64,000 bases of DNA from HXMU1420-2 sp034670145 (GTDB lineage: Bacteria; Pseudomonadota; Alphaproteobacteria; Rhodobacterales; Rhodobacteraceae): positions 62,001-126,000 of the forward strand of contig JAXMOA010000018.1 of the NCBI GenBank assembly GCA_034670145.1, read 5' to 3'. The translations under genes and the position numbers were made by a program. This document shows positions 17,819 to 26,747 of the stretch, in pieces. The first letter of the stretch is position 1. Each line of letters begins with the position of its first letter. The notes below the pieces were generated by a model. That model ran no database searches. It saw nothing but the letters and a program-made list of their open reading frames with translations, and was not told where the DNA came from.

Positions 17819-18494
17819 CACGCGCCGATCTGGCAACCGGATTGTCGCGTTAGGGATAGCGGCGATTGTGGTGATTCTGATTGGGGCGGCGACGGTTCTG
17901 TTTCTGACGCTGCCGGATGCCAATGCGTTCAATGCGCGGGTGGAGCGGCTGTTTATTGAAAATGCCGAACTGGAGAGTCAGGCTGAGATCAAGCTGTTGG
18001 AGATCCTGGCCCAATCCGGCACGGCCTTTTCGGATACGCTGGCGAGCTATCGCTTGGTGATTTTCGTTTTGCTGGTCTTTGCAACGGCCCTGTTGATTGC
18101 GGCGCTGGTCTTTTTGGTCATGCTGGTGGTGTTGAACCGGCGGATGGCGCAGATTGAGCGGGCCGGTATTCAGGTGAACTCTTTGCTGGTGAGCCGGGAT
18201 GAGAACACCGTTTACCTCAACAATATGGACTTCAAGCTGACGGCGGCTGCAATCGAGACGCTTTCGGTTCTGGCTGAGGCGCGGATGGATGACGACATTC
18301 TGACCGGCATTCAGATCGAGGCGATGATTACCGGGCGGGATCCGTCAGAATGCGACGAGGCAGCCGGGGCAACGCGGATCAAGCGGTTGCGCGATACGCT
18401 GGGCAACCAGATGGTGAGCGAGTTGTTGGTCAAGACGGTTGCGCGGCGCGGCTATATGTTGGCCATCGACAAGGACGTGATCCGGGTTTTGTGA
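17790..18494 (+). CDS. Two-TM membrane protein with a cytoplasmic winged-helix domain
   Basis: From the ATG at 17790 (AAAGGAG 6 bases upstream) the protein has 234 residues. Hydrophobic helices at about 17-41 and 87-114 flank a 45-residue, Glu-rich periplasmic segment. The remaining 120 residues are cytoplasmic and read like an OmpR/PhoB-type winged helix: a short beta strand (NTVYLNNMDFKLT), the TAAAIETLSVLAEA helix, IKRLRDTLG in the recognition-helix position and the wing signature LVKTVARRGYML. Such a layout is a membrane-tethered transcription regulator of ToxR/CadC style but with reversed order (DNA-binding domain at the C-terminus). DNA binding is inferred, not shown. Confidence 0.65.
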   Translation: MPVQTTSVTDTRRSGNRIVALGIAAIVVILIGAATVLFLTLPDANAFNARVERLFIENAELESQAEIKLLEILAQSGTAFSDTLASYRLVIFVLLVFATALLIAALVFLVMLVVLNRRMAQIERAGIQVNSLLVSRDENTVYLNNMDFKLTAAAIETLSVLAEARMDDDILTGIQIEAMITGRDPSECDEAAGATRIKRLRDTLGNQMVSELLVKTVARRGYMLAIDKDVIRVL

Positions 18495-18513
18495 CCTTTT
18501 GGGTCTGGTCCGT

Positions 18514-18849
18514 TCACGGGCCTTTGTACGGGGGTTTTTCGGCACCAGTCGTCGACGGGCCCGGCGGGCGCAGCTGGTTTTGGAGTTTGTACCAGTCCAG
18601 GGGGCTGTGGCAGGAGCAGAGGCGTCCATGCCGCCACATGTCATCACGTGCGACGGGTGGGCATGCGGCCATTGACGTTTGTTGCCCGGCTGGATCTGTC
18701 CAGACGGAATAATCCGCCCCCAGGGCGCTACACACCTGCGCACAAAAGCAGGGTGACCCGATGGGCGCGTATGCCGGGCCGGCCGCCAGGCTTTGTGATG
18801 CGGTCAGGCCAAGCAATGCGGCGGTGATAAGGGCGAGAGGTCGAGTCAT
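18514..18849 (-). CDS. Small secreted Cys-rich protein, unknown function
   Basis: From the ATG at 18849 (GGAG upstream) the product has 111 residues with a signal peptide ending near SLAAG. The mature part has six Cys within about 60 residues (CFCAQVC, AACPP, LCSCHSP), suggesting disulfides or metal binding, and a Pro-rich tail. No family is recognised. It converges on the winged-helix gene with only 19 bases between stops. Confidence 0.6.
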   Translation of the reverse strand: MTRPLALITAALLGLTASQSLAAGPAYAPIGSPCFCAQVCSALGADYSVWTDPAGQQTSMAACPPVARDDMWRHGRLCSCHSPLDWYKLQNQLRPPGPSTTGAEKPPYKGP

Positions 18850-18972
18850 TTGCGGTCTCCGACTGGGTGGCGCCAGTGTTCCGCAATCTGGCTGACTTGC
18901 AAAGGCATTTGGACACCCCATTTTGAGGGAACCCGCGGAATTCCGCCAAGGATGGGCCGCACGGAGATCAGC

Positions 18973-20520
18973 ATGAACACGCAGTCCGGCAAAATTTCGA
19001 GTGGATACGGTATCCGCACCAAGGTCTGGCCCGACCGGGTCACGGCGCGCTTTGGGGATCAGGTGGTGGCCAGCAGCACGCGGGCGCAGGTGATGTATGA
19101 AACCCGCCTGTCGCCCGTTCTGTATTTCCCGCCCGAGGATATCCTGCTGCCTCTGTCGCATCCCACGCCCTTGCAGACTTTTTGCCCGTTCAAAGGCACG
19201 GCCTCTTATCGTGATATTGCCCTGCCGGACCGGACCTTGGCCAATGCCGCCTGGACCTATGGCGAAGCCCTGCCCGAGAGCCGTGCGATTGAGGGCTATT
19301 ACGGGTTCATGCCCTCCAGCGGTATAGAGATTGATACAGGCAACACGCCTTTGGTGGCACCGGATGACGGGCATGTCAGCGGTCCGCTGGTTGATTGGCT
19401 GTTGCGGCAGGCCTGGGCCTGCAAGACACCCGAGGCATTGACCGAGGCGCTGGCGCAGAAGCTGGTGGAAAATGGCGTGGCTGTGTCGCGGCTCAACATT
19501 CTGATCTGGTCTTTGCATCCGCTGATTGCGGGCAAGAACTATATCTGGACCAAAGCAGGGGATGAGGTTGAGACCTTTGCGCCGTCTTACGAGATTTACG
19601 ACCACCCGAGTTTTGTAAACAGCCCCCTGCTGCATGTTTCGCGGGGTCTGGGAGGGGTGCGCCAGAAACTGGGCGAGTCCTATCCCGAAACGGCCTTTCC
19701 GGTGATCGAAGATCTGCGCGCCGCCGGGGCGACCGATTACGTAGCGATGCCTTTGCCGTTTTCGGATGGGCAGACCAATGTGATGACGATCACCTCGGAT
19801 CATCCGGATGGGTTCACGACCGCCAACCTGGGTTTGATTTTTGAGTGTTCGGCGATCATCAGCCGCTATTACGAAGTCTTCAATCAGCGCAGCAATGCGC
19901 AGGCTCTGCTGGAGACCTATGTGGGTACCCGCGCCGGTGCCAGGGTGCTGGGCGGTGACATTCGGCGTGGAGATGGCGACGAGATTGACGCGGCGATCAT
20001 GTTTTGTGACATGCGCGACTCGACCCGATTGGAGGCAGAACTGGGTCGGGAAGCGTTTCTGGAGCTGTTGAACCGGTTCTTTGAGACCGTCGCGACCCAG
20101 GTCGAGGCCCAGGGGGGTGAGATCCTGAAGTTTATCGGGGATGCGGTTCTGGCGATTTTCCCGGCGCAGGGCGATCCGCTGACTGCGCGCCGGCAAGCGA
20201 TGCAGGCGGGGTGTGAAATTGTTCAGGGCCTGAACGCGATCCAGGGCCAGCAGGGCGGGCTGACGTGCCGCAGTGTCATGGGCATCGCCTATGGCAACGT
20301 GATGTATGGCAATATCGGGTCCAAAGCGCGGTTGGATTTTACGGTGATCGGAAGTGCCGCAAACATCGCCGCGCGCCTGGGCGATTACGGGAAGACCTAT
20401 GATCACCAGATCGTCGTGACCCGCGATTTTGCCGACGAGCGGGCCGGTATCGTGCCGCTGGGTCCGCTGGAGTTGCATAATGTGGCGGAGCCGGTGGAGG
20501 GGTTTGCCATCCCCTGTTAG
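18973..20520 (+). CDS. DUF427 domain fused to class III adenylate/guanylate cyclase
   Basis: The ATG at 18973 (CGGAG upstream) gives 515 residues. Residues about 20-112 are a DUF427 domain, with YFPPEDI, TFCPFKGTASY and the AAWTYGEALPE/AIEGYYGF blocks. Residues about 130-320 are an unassigned middle region ending in a helix, and 335-510 are a cyclase domain. The cyclase has Asp346 (IMFCDMRDST), Lys386 and Asp390 (ILKFIGDAVLAIF) and the Asn-x3-Arg motif (SAANIAARLGDYG), so it looks catalytically competent and soluble. DUF427 may bind a small molecule and gate the cyclase; this is inference. Confidence 0.85.
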   Translation: MNTQSGKISSGYGIRTKVWPDRVTARFGDQVVASSTRAQVMYETRLSPVLYFPPEDILLPLSHPTPLQTFCPFKGTASYRDIALPDRTLANAAWTYGEALPESRAIEGYYGFMPSSGIEIDTGNTPLVAPDDGHVSGPLVDWLLRQAWACKTPEALTEALAQKLVENGVAVSRLNILIWSLHPLIAGKNYIWTKAGDEVETFAPSYEIYDHPSFVNSPLLHVSRGLGGVRQKLGESYPETAFPVIEDLRAAGATDYVAMPLPFSDGQTNVMTITSDHPDGFTTANLGLIFECSAIISRYYEVFNQRSNAQALLETYVGTRAGARVLGGDIRRGDGDEIDAAIMFCDMRDSTRLEAELGREAFLELLNRFFETVATQVEAQGGEILKFIGDAVLAIFPAQGDPLTARRQAMQAGCEIVQGLNAIQGQQGGLTCRSVMGIAYGNVMYGNIGSKARLDFTVIGSAANIAARLGDYGKTYDHQIVVTRDFADERAGIVPLGPLELHNVAEPVEGFAIPC

Positions 20521-20572
20521 GAGGTGGGCAGGTGTTTCATCAGATCCTGGATGACAGCCATCGCGGGGGCCG

Positions 20573-21862
20573 TTAAACCTCGACCGCCAAGCGTGTTTGA
20601 TCGCCCAGGGCGAAGACCCGTTTGTAACGCTCGATTTCGTCCTTTGGACCCATCGCCTTTTCCGGGTTGTCCGACAGTTTGACGGTGGGGCGGCCATTGG
20701 CAGAGACCGCTTTGCAGACCAGTGAAAAAGGCGCCAGTTCGTTGCCCGGAACAAGGTGGCGGAAGTCATTGGTCAGGAGCGTGCCCCAGCCAAAGGACAC
20801 GCGGACGCGGCCGTCGAACTGGTTGTGCAACTCGACGATTTTCTCGACATCCAACCCGTCGGAGAAGATCACCAGTTTGTCGCGTGGATCTTCGCCCCGG
20901 CGGGTCCACCAATCGATGGCGGTTTCTGCGCCTGTGGCCGGATCGCCTGAGTCAATGCGTATCCCGGTCCAGCCTGCAAGCCAGTCGGGTGCATTGTCCA
21001 GAAAACGCGGCGTGCCATAGGTGTCTGGCAGGATGATGCGCAGGTTGCCATCATGTTCGACCTGCCAATCAGACAGGACATCGTAGGGCGATTGGGCCAA
21101 TGCGGCGTCATCCTCGGCCAGAGCCGCATAGACCATGGGCAATTCGTGCGCATTGGTTCCGATGGCCTCGACCTCGCGGCGCATGGCGATCATGCAGTTC
21201 GAGGTGCCGATGAACTTGTCCCCCAGCCCTTCGAGCATCGCCTGCACGCACCAATCCTGCCAGAGGAAAGAGTGGCGCCGGCGGGTTCCGAAATCTGCGA
21301 TGCGCAGGGATTCCAGGTCGCGCAGTTTTTCGATCTTTTCCCAGATGCGGGTCATGGCGCGGGCATAGAGCACCTGCAATTCAAAGCGGCCAAGGCGATT
21401 GAGCACGGCGCGTCCGCGCAGCTCCATCAAGACCGAGAGGGCCGGAATCTCCCACAGCATGACCTCGGGCCAGGCACCTTCGAAGGTCAGCTCGTATTGA
21501 TCGCCTACACGCTCCAGATGGTAGGGAGGCAGGCGCAGGTTTTCGAACCACTCCATAAAATCGGGGCGGAACATTTGCCGTTTGCCGTAGAAGGTATTGC
21601 CCCGCAGCCATGTGCTTTCGCCCCGGCTGAGGCTGAGCGAGCGGATATGATCGAGCTGTTCGCGCAGTTCGCCTTCGTCGATGAGATCGGCGAGGGGGAT
21701 GTGTTTGGATCGGTTGATCAAGGAAAACTCGACCCGTGTGTCGGGCTTGTTGGCAAACACCGACTGACACATCAGCAACTTGTAAAAATCCGTATCAATC
21801 AGCGATCTGACGATCGGATCGATCTTCCACTTGTGGTTATAAACGCGTGCAGCGATGTCCAA
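20573..21862 (-). CDS. pncB: Nicotinate phosphoribosyltransferase
   Basis: The 429-residue enzyme converts nicotinate and PRPP to nicotinate mononucleotide in the Preiss-Handler route of NAD salvage. Recognisable segments are the N-terminal LIDTDFYKLLMCQ, the FGTRRRHSFLWQ block around the activating loop, GTSNCMIA, and the phosphate-binding IRIDSGDP and VIFSDGLD segments. Length is normal. It shares direction with pncA, 75 bases apart, so nicotinamide would be deamidated and the nicotinate used in the same transcript unit. Confidence 0.95.
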   Translation of the reverse strand: MDIAARVYNHKWKIDPIVRSLIDTDFYKLLMCQSVFANKPDTRVEFSLINRSKHIPLADLIDEGELREQLDHIRSLSLSRGESTWLRGNTFYGKRQMFRPDFMEWFENLRLPPYHLERVGDQYELTFEGAWPEVMLWEIPALSVLMELRGRAVLNRLGRFELQVLYARAMTRIWEKIEKLRDLESLRIADFGTRRRHSFLWQDWCVQAMLEGLGDKFIGTSNCMIAMRREVEAIGTNAHELPMVYAALAEDDAALAQSPYDVLSDWQVEHDGNLRIILPDTYGTPRFLDNAPDWLAGWTGIRIDSGDPATGAETAIDWWTRRGEDPRDKLVIFSDGLDVEKIVELHNQFDGRVRVSFGWGTLLTNDFRHLVPGNELAPFSLVCKAVSANGRPTVKLSDNPEKAMGPKDEIERYKRVFALGDQTRLAVEV

Positions 21863-21937
21863 GACAGCCTCCTCCGGGCCCTGATCAGGCAGTGATAAGA
21901 TGAATTCGGGGGGGAAACCAACCGGGAATCGACCGGA

Positions 21938-22537
21938 TCAGCCCTGTAGAGTGACTCCGGCCTGTGTCATCCCGTTCAGGGCGGCCTGCAATGATCCGTC
22001 CAGGTCAATGGCGCGGCAGAGATCCTGGCGGACGGTGACGTCAAACCCAAGCCGCGCGGCATCGACCGCCGAGAAGTTGACGCAGAAGTCTGTGGCCAGG
22101 CCAACCAGCGTCAATTCGGTAAGGCCACGGGTTTGCAGGTAGCCCTGGAGCCCGGTGGGCGTTTTGTGGTCATTTTCGAAGAAGGCCGAGTAGCTGTCGA
22201 TCGCGGGGTTATAGCCCTTGCGGATCACCAGATCCGCGCGGGTGGTGTCCAAGCCCGGGTGAAAGGCAGCGCCCTGCGTGCCCTGGATGCAATGATCAGG
22301 CCAGAGCACCTGGGGGCCATAGGGCATTTCGATCATGTCATAAGGGGCCTTGTCAGGGTGGGACGAGGCAAAAGAGGAATGGCCGCCCGGATGCCAGTCC
22401 TGGGTGAGGATCACGGCGGAGGCCTCTTGCATCAGAGCATTGATGCCGGTGACGATCTGGTCGCCTTCGGAGACCGCCAGAGCGCCGCCTGGGCAAAAGT
22501 CGTTCTGGACGTCGATAACGATCAGGGCGGTGGACAT
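21938..22537 (-). CDS. pncA: Nicotinamidase
   Basis: A 199-residue isochorismatase-fold amidase. It has the catalytic Asp in VIDVQNDFCPGG, metal-binding TQDWHPGGHSSFAS, a Lys in IRKG and the nucleophilic Cys in GLATDFCVNFSA. It deamidates nicotinamide to nicotinate, feeding pncB downstream. The ATG at 22537 has AAGGAG upstream on the minus strand. It diverges from the Hsp70-like gene across 121 bases. Confidence 0.94.
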   Translation of the reverse strand: MSTALIVIDVQNDFCPGGALAVSEGDQIVTGINALMQEASAVILTQDWHPGGHSSFASSHPDKAPYDMIEMPYGPQVLWPDHCIQGTQGAAFHPGLDTTRADLVIRKGYNPAIDSYSAFFENDHKTPTGLQGYLQTRGLTELTLVGLATDFCVNFSAVDAARLGFDVTVRQDLCRAIDLDGSLQAALNGMTQAGVTLQG

Positions 22538-22658
22538 GGGTCGGCTCCTTCTGAGTGGGTGGCAAGGTTGGTTAGACATTCTGAAGCGCAAAGAGGCAAT
22601 TGCAACCTGTGCGCTTCGGGGATAAATCGGCTGTCTTTTCTGACAGTGAGGATTCCCG

Positions 22659-23882
22659 ATGGCTGCTCTTGGCATTGATTTCGGCACGTCCAACACTGCC
22701 GCCAGCGTATTGCAGGACGGGCGCCCCGTTCTTTTGGAGCTGGAGCGCGGTGAGACGACTTTGCCGACTGTTGTGTTCCTGGATTTTGGCGGGGGCCGGA
22801 CGCTGTATGGGCGCGAAGCGGTTGCGGCGATGACGGATGGCCAGGATGGGCGATTCATGCGCGCGCTCAAAAGCATTCTGGGCACGCCGCTGGCGCGGGA
22901 AAAGCGGCAGTTTCTGAACGAAAAGCTGACGTTGATTGACATTATAGCGCGCTTTCTGACCGAGATCCGGTTGCGCGCCGAGGCCGCGACCGGAGAGTGT
23001 TTTGATCGGGCAGTGTCGGGGCGGCCGGTGCGATTTCATTCGAAATCTGCGGATCGCAATGCCCGGGCGCTGGAGGATCTGAAGGCGGCCTATAGGTTGG
23101 CGGGGTTTGAAACGGTCTCTTTTCTGCCAGAGCCCGAAGCCGCCGCGCTGGCCACGGGCGGCGAGGGGCGTTTGCTGATCGTGGATATTGGCGGGGGCAC
23201 GTCGGATTTCACGCTATGCGACCGGACCGATGGCAAGACGCAGATCCTGGCCTCTCAGGGCATTCGGATGGGGGGGACGGATTTTGACAAGATCCTGAAC
23301 CTGGCCCATGCGATGCCTTTGCTGGGATATGGGGCGCTGATCGGCAACGAGATGGGCAAGGGATCGCATACTGCGCCGCGGGCGTTGTTTCATGATCTGG
23401 CCACCTGGGAGAAGATCGCCTTTGTTTACAGCCCGGCCCTGGTGCGGGATGTGCGAAAATGGGTGCGGTTGTCTCCGGATCCGGTGCTGTTTGAGCGCCT
23501 GGCCGAGGTGTTGGACATGCATCTGGGTCATGACATCGCCTATGCGGTGGAGACCGGCAAGATCTCCGCCAATTCCAACCATGAGGGGCGGGTTGCACTG
23601 GATGTGGTCGAGTCCGGCCTGTCCGCCTTGATCCATCATCAGGATCTGCGGGCGCAGCTGGCGAATCAGGCGGACGAGATTTCGGCCTGTGCGGTTGAAA
23701 CATTGGATATGGCGGGATGTTCGCCGGACAGCGTGGATCGAATTGTCTATGTGGGCGGGTCCAGCATGATGTCGATCATTCGCGAGGGGATTGAAACCGT
23801 ACTGCCAAAGGCGCTGCCGGAAACATCGGAGGTGTTTACAGCGGTTGCCAGCGGGCTGGCACTGGAAGCGGGGCGGCAATGA
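22659..23882 (+). CDS. Hsp70-like chaperone of the YegD type
   Basis: The 407-residue protein has the actin/Hsp70 ATPase fold: phosphate 1 loop IDFGTSNTAAS at residues 6-16, EPEAAAL, phosphate 2 loop VDIGGGTSDFTL, and the adenosine motif YVGGSSMM near the C-terminus. It lacks the substrate-binding beta domain and lid of DnaK, as YegD proteins do. The cytosolic role is unknown. It is followed after 32 bases by trhO in the same direction, but no functional link is apparent. Confidence 0.85.
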   Translation: MAALGIDFGTSNTAASVLQDGRPVLLELERGETTLPTVVFLDFGGGRTLYGREAVAAMTDGQDGRFMRALKSILGTPLAREKRQFLNEKLTLIDIIARFLTEIRLRAEAATGECFDRAVSGRPVRFHSKSADRNARALEDLKAAYRLAGFETVSFLPEPEAAALATGGEGRLLIVDIGGGTSDFTLCDRTDGKTQILASQGIRMGGTDFDKILNLAHAMPLLGYGALIGNEMGKGSHTAPRALFHDLATWEKIAFVYSPALVRDVRKWVRLSPDPVLFERLAEVLDMHLGHDIAYAVETGKISANSNHEGRVALDVVESGLSALIHHQDLRAQLANQADEISACAVETLDMAGCSPDSVDRIVYVGGSSMMSIIREGIETVLPKALPETSEVFTAVASGLALEAGRQ

Positions 23883-23914
23883 CGGCTCTGGAGTCTGCGG
23901 GCAGAGGAGCGTAA

Positions 23915-24823
23915 ATGTGCGCTATGTTTACGGTTGCTGCACTATATCATTTCACTCCGTTTGATGACCTGGACGCGCTGCGTGCGCCATTGCTGGCGCT
24001 GTGCCGGGCGCAGGGTGTGACCGGCACCCTGCTGCTGGCCGCCGAGGGGATCAATGGAACAATCGCCGGGTCACGCGCCGGGGTGGATGCGGTTCTGGCG
24101 CATATCCGGGCCCTGCCCGGCTGTGCCGATCTGGAGTGGAAAGAGAGCACCGCAGAGGATGCGCCTTTTGCCCGGATGAAGGTCCGGTTGAAGAAAGAGA
24201 TTGTCACGATGGGCCAGCCCGACGTGAACCCACGGGCGCGGGTGGGCCATTACGTGATGCCCAAGGAGTGGAACGCGCTGATCTCGGATCCGGATGTGGC
24301 GGTGATCGACACGCGCAATGACTACGAGGTTGCCATTGGCACCTTTGACGGTGCGGTGGACCCGGCGACCAAATCCTTTGGTGAGTTTCCGGCGTGGTGG
24401 GAAGAGAACAAGGCGCGGTTTGGAAACAAGCGCATCGCAATGTTCTGCACTGGCGGCATCCGCTGCGAAAAATCGACCAACTACCTGCTGGGTCAGGGTG
24501 TACCGGAGGTGTTTCACCTGAAGGGCGGCATCCTGAAGTATCTGGAAGAGGTGCCCGAAGAAGACAGCCTGTGGCGCGGTGAATGTTTTGTGTTTGATAA
24601 CCGTGTCAGTGTTGGACATGGCCTGACCGAAGGGCCGCATGAATTGTGCCATGGTTGCCGCCGCCCGATCCTGCCACAGGACAAGGCGCGGGATGGGTAT
24701 GAGAGGGGCGTCAGTTGCCATTTATGCGTGGACGAAACCTCGGACAGTGACAAAGCGCGGTTTCGCGAGCGTCAGCGCCAGATCGACCTGGCGCGCAAGC
24801 GGGGCGAGCAGCATTTGGCCTGA
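23915..24823 (+). CDS. trhO: Oxygen-dependent tRNA uridine(34) hydroxylase (rhodanese family)
   Basis: The 302-residue protein matches the TrhO/YceA family that makes 5-hydroxyuridine at tRNA position 34. It has an N-terminal ferredoxin-like domain (GTLLLAAEGINGTIAG), a central rhodanese domain with active-site loop CTGGIRCEK, and a C-terminal Cys cluster (CHGCRRP...CHLC) likely to bind zinc. The start at 23915 (AGGAG upstream) is used; an ATG three codons later is also possible. Confidence 0.93.
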   Translation: MCAMFTVAALYHFTPFDDLDALRAPLLALCRAQGVTGTLLLAAEGINGTIAGSRAGVDAVLAHIRALPGCADLEWKESTAEDAPFARMKVRLKKEIVTMGQPDVNPRARVGHYVMPKEWNALISDPDVAVIDTRNDYEVAIGTFDGAVDPATKSFGEFPAWWEENKARFGNKRIAMFCTGGIRCEKSTNYLLGQGVPEVFHLKGGILKYLEEVPEEDSLWRGECFVFDNRVSVGHGLTEGPHELCHGCRRPILPQDKARDGYERGVSCHLCVDETSDSDKARFRERQRQIDLARKRGEQHLA

Positions 24824-24954
24824 GCAGCCTTTGGCCGCACGCCAGGCGTTTTGCGCGGCAAAGAGAGATTTCATTTGGTCAAACGTCCTTGTCGCCGCAT
24901 CCTGTGTCCAAATTCGACAGCGCTATTTTCGATTTTGGGCAGGAGACTGGAACG

Positions 24955-25398
24955 ATGAGTGATTTTATTGCGGATGAGAACACCTGCGAGTGGCTGGGCG
25001 TTCAGTACAAGACCATCCTGAGCGGGGCCGATTCAGGTGGATCGATGTCGATCGTGGACAGCCTGTCACCGGTGGGCAGCGGGCCTCCGCGTCATATTCA
25101 TCAAAACGAAGATGAAACATTCATTGTGGTGACGGGCACCTGCAAGATCTGGATAGAGGGCGAAGAGACAATGGCGGGCCCGGGCACCAGCGTGTTCATT
25201 CCCCGTGGCAAAGCCCATACATTCAAAGTCGTCGGGGACACAGCCTGTCGGCATTTCGTGATTTTGACGCCGGGTGGGTTTGAGGGCTTTTTCGCCGAAA
25301 TGGCCGCCGGGCAGTTCCAGATTCCGGACGATATGCCTGCCATCGAGGCCTCGGCAGAGCGCTTTAATCTGGCCTTTGTTGGCCCGCCGCTGGACTAA
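24955..25398 (+). CDS. Single-domain cupin protein
   Basis: A 147-residue protein with both cupin motifs: PPRHIHQNEDETFIVVTG, supplying His-His-Glu, and GPGTSVFIPRGKAHTF, supplying the last His. It should bind one metal ion. The C-terminal segment FAEMAAGQFQIPDDMPAI is unremarkable. Cupins of this size include isomerases, dioxygenases and sugar-binding proteins, so no substrate is given. The ATG at 24955 was chosen over a longer frame because the upstream residues look non-coding. Confidence 0.75.
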   Translation: MSDFIADENTCEWLGVQYKTILSGADSGGSMSIVDSLSPVGSGPPRHIHQNEDETFIVVTGTCKIWIEGEETMAGPGTSVFIPRGKAHTFKVVGDTACRHFVILTPGGFEGFFAEMAAGQFQIPDDMPAIEASAERFNLAFVGPPLD

Positions 25399-25476
25399 GC
25401 CGGACTGCGAACAGCTTGGTTTCTGGCGGTGTTGCGAGATTCGGGGTGTTGGCATTCTGGTGCAGGCAAACGCTTT

Positions 25477-26694
25477 TCAGGCTGGAACGGCCTGAGTTTC
25501 GCGGGGGCGGGCGCGGACGAGCAGCAGGATCATGATGGCGATGTTGAGGAAGTTCCACACGATCCCATTGAGGAAGGCCCAAGCGTAGCTGCCAGTCAGA
25601 TCATAGATCCAGCCTGACATCCAACCGCCCAGCGCCATGCCAAGAACGGTCAGCATGATGACGAAACCGACCCTTGCGCCGGCCTCGCGGGCGGGCATGT
25701 ATTCGCGCACGACCAGGGCATAGCTGGGGACAATACCGCCCTGGCTGAGCCCAAAAATGGTGCTGACCACGTAGAGCGATACCATGCCATCAAAAGGCAG
25801 GTAAAAGAACAATGCGATGCATTGCAGCACGGATCCGATAAGCAAGGTGCGCACGCCGCCCAGCTTGTCGGCCACCAGCCCCGAGATCACACGGCTGACA
25901 ACGCCGCCCAGCAGCATCATTGACAGCATCTCGGCCCCGACGGCCGGGCCATATCCCAGGCCGACGCAATAGGCCACGATATGGACCTGCGGCATGGACA
26001 TGGCCACACAACAGCCGATCCCGGCAATGCCCAGCAGGATTTGCAGGGTGCGCGGTGAGAAACCGACGCTTTGGGTGCGTCGGGAGGCGGCGGCCTCGGC
26101 CAGGCCCTGGGCCTCGTCCGGGACCTTGCGGCGCAACAGCAGCGAGAGGGGTATGATGACGATGACAGAGACCACGGCCAGGATCAGGTAGACCTGTCGC
26201 CAGCTGCCATCTGCCAACATTCCCGACATCAACACGGGCCAGATTGCTCCGGAGAGGTAATTTCCGCTGGCGGTGATGGCGACGGCGATGCCGCGACGCC
26301 GGACAAACCAGTGCGAGATATCGGCCATCAGCGGCCCGAACCCCACCGCCGTGCTGAGCCCGAGCAAAAGATGTACGGCAGACAGAACCGCGATATTGGG
26401 CGCCAGAGAGGCCAGCGCAAAGCTGATCGCGGTCACAACTGCGGCACCGCTGAGCGCCAATGTGACGCCAAACCGGTCGACCAGTCGTCCGATCAGCAGA
26501 TTGCCAAAGGCAAAGCCGATCATGGTGAGCGTATAAGGGGCCGAGGCGGCAGCGCGGCTGGCGCCGAATTCGGCCTCGACCTCGGGGAGGATCACGACGA
26601 CAGCCCAGATCCCTACATTGGCGACCATGGCGATCAGCAGGGTGATGAAAAGGCGCAGCCAGGAATAGGAACTGTCGTGGATATCGGAGGTCAT
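25477..26694 (-). CDS. Major facilitator superfamily transporter
   Basis: A 405-residue inner-membrane protein with about 12 hydrophobic helices. The loop 2-3 motif GRLVDRFG and its repeat in the second half (GLVADKLGG) mark an MFS carrier. The overall look resembles monocarboxylate/oxalate-type carriers, but the substrate is not determined. It lies downstream of an SDR gene in the same direction (53 bases apart), so both might serve one compound. Confidence 0.85.
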   Translation of the reverse strand: MTSDIHDSSYSWLRLFITLLIAMVANVGIWAVVVILPEVEAEFGASRAAASAPYTLTMIGFAFGNLLIGRLVDRFGVTLALSGAAVVTAISFALASLAPNIAVLSAVHLLLGLSTAVGFGPLMADISHWFVRRRGIAVAITASGNYLSGAIWPVLMSGMLADGSWRQVYLILAVVSVIVIIPLSLLLRRKVPDEAQGLAEAAASRRTQSVGFSPRTLQILLGIAGIGCCVAMSMPQVHIVAYCVGLGYGPAVGAEMLSMMLLGGVVSRVISGLVADKLGGVRTLLIGSVLQCIALFFYLPFDGMVSLYVVSTIFGLSQGGIVPSYALVVREYMPAREAGARVGFVIMLTVLGMALGGWMSGWIYDLTGSYAWAFLNGIVWNFLNIAIMILLLVRARPRETQAVPA

Positions 26695-26747
26695 GGGCGC
26701 ACGCTAGGCTGCGGATCCGGGGATGTATAGCGCCGTTTTTGGCGCAG

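Noticed and set aside
18850..20769. A long minus-strand frame running through the DUF427-cyclase gene and into the 18514-18849 gene
   Set aside because: Only its last 111 residues (from the ATG at 18849) have a signal peptide and ribosome site. The rest is the reverse frame of the cyclase.
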